8,383 bases of DNA from RYN-428 sp035551995 (GTDB lineage: Bacteria > Planctomycetota > Phycisphaerae > Tepidisphaerales > Tepidisphaeraceae): the NCBI GenBank assembly GCA_035551995.1, contig DASZME010000080.1, positions 1 to 8,383 on the forward strand, in the 5' to 3' direction. A program made the position numbers and the translations under genes. Within the stretch, counting starts at the first letter, position 1, and each line of letters opens with the position of its first letter. Below the pieces are notes generated by a model. That model worked only from the letters and a program-made list of their open reading frames with translations, was not told the origin of the DNA and made no database searches. Below, piece by piece: positions 1 through 5,805 of the stretch.

Positions 1-1139
1 GACCCCAGGTTGGAAAACGCGCATTGCACGAGGTGATTGTGCGAGGCGCCCGTCATGACCACGCCGGGGCCGCGGGCGCATTCGAAGCCGATGTCGCGAA
101 AGTTGACGAACGACGCTCCGTGAATTTCCACCAGCGGCTGGCCGAGCGTGGAGACGACGACCGCGCCGTCATGGATCGGTTTTGGCGGCCAAAAATAGAG
201 AATTCCGCTGGCGTGGTCCAGATACCATTCCCCCGGCCCGGTCACTTCTTCGAGTACGTTCAGGACCACAAAGCGCTTTCCCTTCGTATACCCGTAAATT
301 CCATGCGGGGCTTCGGTGACGATTTCATGCGTGCCGAGGTTGATGAATTTGACTTTTTCGTATGAGTCGGCCCAGTCGCGCGTCCAGTACCCGTGCAGCC
401 AGAGATCGGGGCAATGGATCCAGCGCGCCAGGCGGGGGTTGTCGAAGGTGAATCGCCCGCCGTCGGGGCCGGCGGGGGCGGCGGTGATGGTCGTGAAGCC
501 GGCGTCGGGCCAGTGGGCCAGCGACATCGGTTCTCCTTCAAAAAACAGTTCCAGCGGTGCGGGAGTGATGGTGCGATGGAATCCAAGCGCCGAGAATTCG
601 CCGTAGTCAGTGATGTTTTGAGCTCGAAGATCGGCTTGCAGCACCTTTCCGCGGGCGGAAGGATCAAGGCGGTCGAGGATGCCCGGATCGGTGACGGGAC
701 CAAAATTGGCGACGGGATGACCGCCGACCAGCCGGGCTCTTTCATTGGGGTACGACCGGTAGACGATGGGCCGCTGGCTCGATCCGCCGTCGTGAGCGTC
801 GAGACTGAACGATTGCGTGCGGAGATAGGCCCCGCCGCGAAGATAAACGACCACGCCGTGATCGTTTCGGGGCGTGCGGGCCAGGTCGCGGATGGCATCG
901 CGGGCGCGTTCGAGCGTGGCAAAAGGTCCGTCGGAATGATCGGCCGCGGGAGCGGGCTGTGAGCCTGACCATCGATCGTTTCCATCGCCGGAAACATAAA
1001 GCTGGACCCATCGATCGGCGGCTGGAATGTGCCCATCGCCCGAAGAATCCATTTCCGCGAGTGCCTCGGCCGGCGCAAGAAGCACAAAGCTTAAGGAGCT
1101 AAACAATAGGGTCCGATATAAAACCTGTTGAACAACCAT
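1..1139 (-). CDS. Secreted right-handed beta-helix protein, N-terminal part (3' end off the left edge)
   Basis: This reading frame is open from ATG 1139-1137 to the window edge, giving 379 codons with no stop. Residues 1-28 form a signal peptide: a hydrophobic core at about 11-22, then AEALA before a likely cleavage site, so the protein is exported. The mature start has the hallmarks of large secreted beta-helix proteins: YVSGDGND (48-55), DGPFATLERARDAIR (70-84), YLRGGAY (99-105) and an IVYRSYPNERARLVGG stretch (125-140). Further on come an APLELFFEGEPM segment and a GEWYLDHASGILYFWPP segment, followed by the first helix-like coils (FVNFRDIGFECARG). Members of this type often run to 600 residues or more, so a large part lies outside. 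GH141-like glycoside hydrolases share this N-terminal pattern, but substrate and activity cannot be read from this part. AGGAAG lies just upstream of the ATG and supports the start. Overlapping frames on both strands here are rich in Pro, Ser and Arg and look like shadows. Confidence 0.9.
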   Translation of the reverse strand, partial: MVVQQVLYRTLLFSSLSFVLLAPAEALAEMDSSGDGHIPAADRWVQLYVSGDGNDRWSGSQPAPAADHSDGPFATLERARDAIRDLARTPRNDHGVVVYLRGGAYLRTQSFSLDAHDGGSSQRPIVYRSYPNERARLVGGHPVANFGPVTDPGILDRLDPSARGKVLQADLRAQNITDYGEFSALGFHRTITPAPLELFFEGEPMSLAHWPDAGFTTITAAPAGPDGGRFTFDNPRLARWIHCPDLWLHGYWTRDWADSYEKVKFINLGTHEIVTEAPHGIYGYTKGKRFVVLNVLEEVTGPGEWYLDHASGILYFWPPKPIHDGAVVVSTLGQPLVEIHGASFVNFRDIGFECARGPGVVMTGASHNHLVQCAFSNLG

Positions 1140-1520
1140 GTCTTCCTGATGACAATCCAGTATCCGGACCAGCCGGCTTATAATCGGACATTGAGCCGCG
1201 AAGCAATTGAGATAATCCGTTGCAGGTCGCGAAATCGATGGCAACTCAGTCGATTCACTCGATGCGACCGGGATAATACCGGCAGATCGAAAAAAGAAAC
1301 CTGTGCTCCCCCATTTGGCTACAATTTTTTTCCCTGACGGCAGCCGAATTCGTCGAGCCCCCTTTTTTGGAGTGGTTCTTGTCGAGTCCCAGATGTTTGG
1401 CGGACCCACCTGGGAGTCGTATCGGTGTCCCCCGCGCCCCTAGCGACGTCAACGTAGGAATTGCTCTATCTTCGTGGTACCGCAATGCGCCAATTCCCCC
1501 GGCGACTGCAATAATTGCAG
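1140..1520. other. Intergenic gap without a convincing gene
   Basis: About 380 bases lie between the beta-helix gene and the cytochrome/monooxygenase gene. The composition is more AT-rich and less codon-like than the flanking genes, with homopolymer tracts such as the T run near 1364-1369. Frames open on the plus strand (for example 1128-1337) give no recognisable protein. The only items I can name are a weak minus-strand small ORF and a palindrome at 1504-1522, listed separately. A plus-strand TATAAT occurs at 1179-1184 but has no matching -35 and no gene to drive, so I do not call it a promoter. Confidence 0.5.
1142..1147 (-). promoter_or_regulatory. Ribosome binding site of the beta-helix gene
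   Basis: On the minus strand this reads AGGAAG, a few bases before ATG 1139. It is the best Shine-Dalgarno match nearby and fixes the start so that the signal peptide is complete. Confidence 0.55.
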
Positions 1521-1524
1521 TCAT
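1255..1524 (-). CDS. Doubtful small ORF overlapping the preceding stop by ATGA
   Basis: This is a possible 89-residue protein. Its ATG (1524-1522) overlaps the TGA of the cytochrome/monooxygenase gene (1523-1521), the arrangement used for translational coupling. The N-terminus MTAIIAVAGGIGAL is hydrophobic but short, and the rest is Gly-, Lys- and Arg-rich with no motif I recognise. Codon use is mixed and unlike the neighbours, and the start codon sits inside a palindrome. It may be chance. Confidence 0.2.
   Translation of the reverse strand: MTAIIAVAGGIGALRYHEDRAIPTLTSLGARGTPIRLPGGSAKHLGLDKNHSKKGGSTNSAAVREKNCSQMGEHRFLFSICRYYPGRIE
1504..1522. repeat. 19-bp perfect palindrome at the stop of the monooxygenase gene
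   Basis: The sequence is GACTGCAAT, one central base, then ATTGCAGTC, so the 9-base arms are exact reverse complements. It overlaps the TGA at 1523-1521 by two bases. As RNA it could form an 8-bp stem with a 3-base loop. On the minus strand it is followed by GCCGGGGG rather than a T run, so it is not a classical rho-independent terminator for that gene. It could be a weak terminator, a 3'-end stabiliser or a protein-binding site. Confidence 0.6.
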
Positions 1525-2963
1525 TTCGTTTTGGAATCCCTGGTATCATCGGGCGCCGGGTTCGCCTGCTGGTTTCGCTTGAGGGCTTCGAGCCAGCGCT
1601 GAAGTTTCTCCCGATTGGCCCCGCCGGTCCCTGCGCCGCGAGCGGCCTGGATCACCTCGGCCGTAGAGCGATCGACCAGAATCTGGAAAAAGCAGATCGC
1701 CATTTCGTCCGATGTCTGCTCGCCCCAATGAACGCGCTTGGGCGGCTTGTTGGGATTCTTTGGATTGGCGTCGGAATTGTCGAAGCGAAACCGCATGTGG
1801 ACTTGCGTTCCGCGCGGAATATCCAGGGGATGGGCGTACAGGTATTCGTCCTGCCAATCCCAATCCCAGTTCTTGATCCAGATGATGGGAATGTTTTTTC
1901 CGTCGGGCAGCGTCGCCGTCACCTCGACTTCCTTGCAGACCAGATGGGCATGGGGGAAAACGCCTTGAAGTGTTACGTTGGTCGGGACGGTGAAGGATTC
2001 ATTTTTTTCGTAGCTGTTGTCTCCCGGCGCGATATTGATGCCGCCGTGGAAGGCGCCGCGAATCGTGCTGATGAAAAGTTTTTCAGGTGGCTTTTTTGTG
2101 AAGTAGAGACCGACGCTTGGCTGTTCTGTTTCGATCTTGCCCGAAGGGTGAAAATGGATCTGAATGACCAGATCCGATCCCTTCTTAAGCAATCGCCCCA
2201 CGCCTTGCGGCAGACGTCTTGGGGTCACGCCCGGCGCCCACCCGCCCAATCCGCCGCTCGGCGAAAAACCAAGCCCCCCGCCGCCGCGGCCAAAGCCGGG
2301 CTCACCGTCGGCGCCGTCCAACTCGCGGGCGCGCCCGCTGGTGTCCAGATAGAGCAGCGCATGATGCACGACCTTTCGGTTCGACGGGCGGAACTCCACC
2401 GCTTCGACATACCTGTCCTGCGAAAGATCGAGCGGAATCACGAAGTTTCGCAGAACATCCGACCCCTCGGCGCGCAGCGTGTACGATTTGGGCGCCTTCA
2501 CGATGAGATCCGGCTCGCCCAGAAGCCATCCCTCGACAAACGTCGGCTGCGGGGGCAGATCGGCGGCGTTTCCCTCGGGACGGCCTGCTTTTATCCACTG
2601 TTGAATCGTCGCGATCTGCGCATCGGTGAGCCGGCGTTCGCCCACGAAATCGCCAAAGCCGTGCTCCGGCTTCCAGGGAGGCATTTGTCGATTCAGCGTC
2701 AACTCGGAAACCTCGGCGGAATGTCTTTTCCCGTCGGCGTAAGTGAGCAAAGAAAACGGCGCCACCTCGCCCGGATGATGGCACGAAGCGCAGTTCCGGA
2801 AAAAAATCGGGGCGATATCGCGATTAAACGTCGGCGCGGAGACGGCCGGTTGCACCGCGGCGTCGGAGACGCTGGCCGCGCGCGCCGAACGCGAACACGA
2901 GAGCCAAACCGCCGACCCGGCGATCGCGATGGCCAGTGCGCCGAAAATGAGCCGCTTGGGCAT
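1521..2963 (-). CDS. Exported c-type cytochrome fused to a PHM/DBH-like copper monooxygenase region
   Basis: The protein is 480 residues from ATG 2963. I prefer this start to the upstream ATG at 3014 because GGAGA stands 8 bases before it, a signal peptide begins immediately (hydrophobic 5-21, ARA at 27-29), and the longer start would overlap the redoxin gene. Residues 45-130 form a cytochrome c-like domain: haem motif CASCH (58-62) and QMPPW (93-97), whose Met is the likely axial ligand. Residues of about 150-455 resemble the two-domain copper type II, ascorbate-dependent monooxygenase fold (PHM/DBH). The expected ligands appear in order: HH (200-201), HFH (270-272), PHAH (337-340) and Met421 in SDEMA. 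A Gly-rich insert (about 210-245) ending GGWAPG is, as I recall, usual in this bacterial group. The role is probably a periplasmic copper-dependent oxidation fed by an attached haem. The substrate is unknown. It follows the redoxin gene by 29 bp, so the two are probably cotranscribed. Confidence 0.85.
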   Translation of the reverse strand: MPKRLIFGALAIAIAGSAVWLSCSRSARAASVSDAAVQPAVSAPTFNRDIAPIFFRNCASCHHPGEVAPFSLLTYADGKRHSAEVSELTLNRQMPPWKPEHGFGDFVGERRLTDAQIATIQQWIKAGRPEGNAADLPPQPTFVEGWLLGEPDLIVKAPKSYTLRAEGSDVLRNFVIPLDLSQDRYVEAVEFRPSNRKVVHHALLYLDTSGRARELDGADGEPGFGRGGGGLGFSPSGGLGGWAPGVTPRRLPQGVGRLLKKGSDLVIQIHFHPSGKIETEQPSVGLYFTKKPPEKLFISTIRGAFHGGINIAPGDNSYEKNESFTVPTNVTLQGVFPHAHLVCKEVEVTATLPDGKNIPIIWIKNWDWDWQDEYLYAHPLDIPRGTQVHMRFRFDNSDANPKNPNKPPKRVHWGEQTSDEMAICFFQILVDRSTAEVIQAARGAGTGGANREKLQRWLEALKRNQQANPAPDDTRDSKTK

Positions 2964-2971
2964 GTTCAGAT

Positions 2972-2976
2972 TCTCC
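2972..2976 (-). promoter_or_regulatory. Ribosome binding site choosing the start of the cytochrome/monooxygenase gene
   Basis: GGAGA on the minus strand ends 8 bases before ATG 2963. It decides between this start and the in-frame ATG at 3014, which lies inside the redoxin gene and would put 17 polar residues before the signal peptide. Confidence 0.6.
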
Positions 2977-2992
2977 GTTGAATCGCGTCGGG

Positions 2993-3583
2993 TTAGTTTT
3001 CCGAAATCGCGCACCCCACCGCCGTCGTTCGTGGCGTCGGCACGGGCTTCCCCGCGACGACGGCTTGCAACGCCGCTCGAAGATCGTGTGTCGTCGCTTC
3101 GTATCGCCGTTTGCCCAGCGCGGCATAAAGATCATCGATCCGTCCGCGATACGCGATGCGGCCGTCGTGATCGAGCACCACCGCTTCGGGCGTGACCGTC
3201 GCTCCGACCCCGCGCACGAGTTCATGTTTACGATCGAGCAAAGCCGGGCACGTAAAACCGTAATCGGCCGCATGTTTTTTGGCGTCGGCCGTCGTGAGTT
3301 CCGCGTCTGGATAGACCAGATAGAAGGCGACGCCCTGAGCCTCATATTCCTTGCAGATGCGATTGATTTCCGGGGCATAACCATTGGAGATCGGGCAATC
3401 GACGGCGATGAACAAAAGCACCGCGGCCTTCGACTCGCCTGCCTCCATCGGATGACGGATCACGCCGTTCAGGTCGGAGACGGCCAGTGGAGCGGGTTGA
3501 GTATCCGGCGGTTTGCCCGGCGCGGCGCCCATGGACGTCGCCGCCACCCAGCTTAGCAATAAAATGAAAATTACGTCACGCAT
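2993..3583 (-). CDS. Exported redoxin (thioredoxin-fold) protein, DCPIS type
   Basis: The protein has 196 residues. Residues 1-20 form a signal peptide (FILLLSWVAA core, MGAA), which places it in the envelope. A thioredoxin/AhpC-like fold follows: strand VLLFIAVDCPIS (55-66), then NGYAPEINRICKEY, then TPEAVVLDHDGRIAYRGRIDD (starting at Thr131, with the usual cis-proline at TP). The active site has DCPIS instead of CxxC, so Cys63 has no partner two residues on. Other cysteines are Cys77, Cys112 and Cys191, the last in a C-terminal AVGCAI segment typical of this subgroup. The likely role is thiol redox or electron transfer linked to the downstream cytochrome/monooxygenase protein, because such redoxins are often found fused to that protein (recalled, not searched). 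No clear Shine-Dalgarno precedes ATG 3583. The start is chosen because it gives a complete signal peptide. Confidence 0.85.
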   Translation of the reverse strand: MRDVIFILLLSWVAATSMGAAPGKPPDTQPAPLAVSDLNGVIRHPMEAGESKAAVLLFIAVDCPISNGYAPEINRICKEYEAQGVAFYLVYPDAELTTADAKKHAADYGFTCPALLDRKHELVRGVGATVTPEAVVLDHDGRIAYRGRIDDLYAALGKRRYEATTHDLRAALQAVVAGKPVPTPRTTAVGCAISEN

Positions 3584-3810
3584 CGTTTATTGTTAAGAGC
3601 AGTACAGTGATTCGGTTCACTTGTTCAAAACGATTTAACCGCCACATTATTGTACTCAAAGCCAGGGCGACAGGTTACACGGTCACGTCGGCATGGACGC
3701 ATCCGATCCAACACGCTCGACGGTAAGGTGTATGCACACTATCGGGCCATGGCAAGGCACGTCTCCCGACCGCCTCCACTGGCCAAAGCACATTCTAACG
3801 AGGATAGTCC
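3584..3810. other. Divergent intergenic region
   Basis: These 227 bases lie between the minus-strand redoxin unit and the plus-strand oxidoreductase, so promoters for both should lie here. On the plus strand TTGTTC (3621-3626) stands 18 bases before CATTAT (3645-3650), a poor sigma-70-like pair that I rate as weak. A near-palindrome AGTGA...TCACT (about 3606-3621) lies between the possible start sites and could bind a regulator. No small gene or RNA is recognised. Confidence 0.4.
3800..3804 (+). promoter_or_regulatory. Ribosome binding site of the oxidoreductase gene
   Basis: GAGGA lies 6 bases before ATG 3811. It agrees with the start that gives a complete twin-arginine signal. Confidence 0.65.
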
Positions 3811-5205
3811 ATGTCACGTCGCTCCCTTAGCCGCCGCGATTTTGTTCGTGCCGCCGGCGCCACCGCCGCGCTGGCGGTCGCCGCGCCGACGATTATTCCC
3901 TCTTCCGCGCTGGGCAACGATAAAGTCGCCGCTCCCAGCGAGCGGATCACCCTTGGCTTTATCGGCATCGGCAAGCAGGCCAGCGGGCATCTGGCGTCGC
4001 TGACCGGCCGGAAAGACACGCAAACGCTCGCGGTATGCGACATTCACAAGCTTCGCCGGGAAGCGGCCAAGGAGACGGTCGATAAGAAGTACCAGGAGCT
4101 CGAGCGCAAGGAATCAAAGGGATGCGACGCATATATTGATTTTCACGAGCTGCTCGATCGCAAGGACATCCAGGCCGTGGTGATCGGCACGCCGGACCAT
4201 TGGCACACGATTCCGCTGATCGAAGCGTGCAAGGCCGGGAAGGATATTTATTGCGAAAAGCCGCTGACTTTAACGATTCACGAAGCCAAGACGGCGATCG
4301 AAGCGGTCCGCAAGCACGATCGCGTTTTTCAGACCGGCAGCCAGCAGCGCTCGTCCGGCCCGTTTCACATGGTGGTCAACGCCATCCATGCCGGCCGGCT
4401 TGGGAAGATTAAGGAAGTTCACGTCGGCGTCGGCGTCACCAGCAAGCCGTGCGATCTGCCCACGCAGGAGGCCGACCCGAATGTCGATTTCAACGTCTGG
4501 CTCGGCCAGGCGCCGGAGCGCGGATACAACGAGGTGTTGTGCCGCAAGACGCTGCCGAATTCTTATCCGTTCAACCCCGGCTGGCGCGATTATCGGGAAT
4601 ACAGCGGCGGGTACATCACCGACTGGGGCGCCCATCACTTCGACATCACGCAATGGGCCCTTGGCATGGACGGCAGCGGCCCCGACGAAATCCTGCCGCC
4701 TCCGGAAACTCAAAAAGACGGCTACGGCGCCAGCTTTATCTACAAGAAGACCCCCGTCGGCGACGACGTCGTCGTCACTCACGTTCACGAAGTGTATAAA
4801 GGCCCGAAAATCGTCGTCTCCAAGGACGGCAAAACCACCACCCGCCAGGAGACGACCGAATCCAACGGCATCACCTTCATCGGCGAAAAAGGAAAAATCT
4901 TCGTCAGTCGCGGCTACGCCATCAGCGACCCCGAAGACATCCTCACCCCCGGCGATCAGCCTCCGCTCAAGCAGGTCGAACACCGCGAAAACTGGCTCGA
5001 CTGCATCCGAAGCCGTCAGCGGCCGATCTGCGACGTGGCGATCGGCGCGGGCAGCGTGACGGTTTGCCACCTGGTGAATCTCGCCTATTGGCACAACAAG
5101 AAGCTCAATTGGGATCCCAAGACCTGGGAATTCCCCGGCGACGCCGAGGCCAACGCCTGGCGCGATCGGCCGCGGCGCGAGAAGTATCAGCTTCCGGAGA
5201 TCTAG
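3811..5205 (+). CDS. Tat-exported Gfo/Idh/MocA family NAD(P)-dependent oxidoreductase
   Basis: The protein has 464 residues, about the usual length for planctomycete members. The N-terminus SRRDFVRAAG (7-16) followed by an Ala-rich stretch is a twin-arginine signal, so the protein is probably exported folded with its cofactor bound. The Rossmann domain starts with LGFIGIGKQASGH (48-60; glycines 49, 52 and 54). It continues with CD at 76-77, TPDHWH (127-132), CEKPLTL (148-154, with the family's conserved Glu-Lys-Pro) and GSQQRS (176-181). The C-terminal alpha/beta domain includes GGYITDWGAHHFDITQW (266-282), where Asp271, His275 and His276 sit where this branch keeps its substrate-site residues. 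The family oxidises or reduces sugars, inositols and related compounds. The substrate here is not readable. The gene stands alone, with divergent genes upstream and a repeat region downstream, and its neighbours give no clear pathway. Confidence 0.93.
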   Translation: MSRRSLSRRDFVRAAGATAALAVAAPTIIPSSALGNDKVAAPSERITLGFIGIGKQASGHLASLTGRKDTQTLAVCDIHKLRREAAKETVDKKYQELERKESKGCDAYIDFHELLDRKDIQAVVIGTPDHWHTIPLIEACKAGKDIYCEKPLTLTIHEAKTAIEAVRKHDRVFQTGSQQRSSGPFHMVVNAIHAGRLGKIKEVHVGVGVTSKPCDLPTQEADPNVDFNVWLGQAPERGYNEVLCRKTLPNSYPFNPGWRDYREYSGGYITDWGAHHFDITQWALGMDGSGPDEILPPPETQKDGYGASFIYKKTPVGDDVVVTHVHEVYKGPKIVVSKDGKTTTRQETTESNGITFIGEKGKIFVSRGYAISDPEDILTPGDQPPLKQVEHRENWLDCIRSRQRPICDVAIGAGSVTVCHLVNLAYWHNKKLNWDPKTWEFPGDAEANAWRDRPRREKYQLPEI

Positions 5206-5304
5206 AGCACTTTCATTTCGTTATCGTGAGCGGTGGTCATGGAACAAGCCCCGCAAGCGCGGCGGCTAAAGGCAATACCGTTCACTTAAGACGAATGGCT
5301 ACGA

Positions 5305-5490
5305 ACGCCGAGACGCCGAGAAAAAAACAGAATGAGAGAATCTGAAATGGGTATCATCGAAAACCAGTGAAATTCGCTCCTCTTGTCTCGGCGACTCGGC
5401 GTCGAGATGCCGAGATAAAAGGAAAAGGGCGAATGTCACTGGTTTATGATGATCCCTGTTCCGGATTCTCTCGTTTTTTCCTTTCTTCCC
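5305..5490. repeat. Long imperfect palindrome (MITE- or REP-like hairpin element)
   Basis: This is an inverted repeat centred near 5401-5403. Exact complementary blocks, left with right, are 5334-5342 with 5464-5472, 5353-5358 with 5448-5453, 5361-5370 with 5436-5445, 5372-5377 with 5429-5434, and 5386-5392 with 5409-5415. The tip is CTCG (5395-5398), loop GCGT, CGAG (5403-5406). The left end carries the octamer ACGCCGAG twice in tandem (5305-5312 and 5313-5320), and CTCGGC words recur at the tip. The order of blocks is the same on both arms with small gaps, so it reads as one long folded element. Elements built of short CGCCGAG- or CGCAGAG-type words are, as I recall, scattered in planctomycete and related genomes. 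Frames open across it are products of the palindrome and not genes. It lies about 100 bases after the oxidoreductase stop and may act as its 3' end. Bases 5206-5304 before it hold nothing recognised. Confidence 0.75.
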
Positions 5491-5509
5491 GGAGCCGCGG
5501 ATCACGGCA

Positions 5510-5695
5510 ATGGAGCAAGTCGCGAAGGAACAGTCCGATCAAATCGCCCGACTCTCTTCCCAAGCCGAGAAGGGTTATGTGCAGGTGCAGGATATCGCGG
5601 TGAAAGCCATCGAAGGTTCATCGGGGTCGAAGTCGCTGGCCAGCCTGCAGTAGCTACTGGCCGAGCAATCGCGCCGGCCGGCACAGGAGAAGTGA
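5510..5695 (+). pseudogene. Remnant 3' end of a coiled-coil protein gene, with an in-frame TAG
   Basis: From ATG 5510 the frame gives 47 residues: MEQVAKEQSDQIARLSSQ, then AEKGYVQVQDIAVKAIEG and SSGSKSLASLQ, up to TAG 5651-5653. The same frame continues past the TAG with LLAEQSRRPAQEK to TGA 5693-5695. The amphipathic, Gln/Glu/Lys/Ala-rich helix reads like real protein on both sides of the TAG, so the TAG was probably once a Gln or Lys codon. The frame is open upstream only to about 5453, where it enters the palindrome, so the 5' part of the gene is missing. I do not recognise the family. It could alternatively be a functional short peptide ending at 5653. Confidence 0.45.
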
Positions 5696-5805
5696 TCGAT
5701 GTTCGCGCGGTGGAGATGAGTGCGGTGAGGAAACGATGACGCCGCCTCGCCGGCGCGGGTTGATCATCGGCAAGATATTTCCGATCGGCAAGCGGTTCCT
5801 TCGGT

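Noticed and set aside
260..1087. Long minus-strand ORF of 275 codons
   Set aside because: Pro/Ser/Arg-rich low-information translation that overlaps the clear beta-helix frame. It is a shadow.
1128..1337. Plus-strand ORF of 69 codons in the left gap
   Set aside because: It overlaps the beta-helix start region divergently and has no recognisable motif or clear ribosome site.
1515..2981. Plus-strand ORF of 488 codons opposite the monooxygenase gene
   Set aside because: The minus-strand frame has a signal peptide, haem motif and copper ligands. The plus frame has no recognisable domain and exists because of GC-rich codons.
4270..5094. Minus-strand ORF of 274 codons opposite the oxidoreductase
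   Set aside because: It is antisense to an unmistakable Gfo/Idh/MocA protein. Its runs of Asp, Val and Ala are typical of a complementary shadow.
5299..5739. Small ORFs on both strands (5299-5505, 5367-5603, 5446-5739)
   Set aside because: They lie on or across the long palindrome and have no protein-like composition. They come from the repeat sequence.
5766..5792. Direct repeat ATCGGCAAG twice, 18 bases apart
   Set aside because: Nine bases at one spacing in GC-rich DNA is not enough to call an operator or a repeat array.
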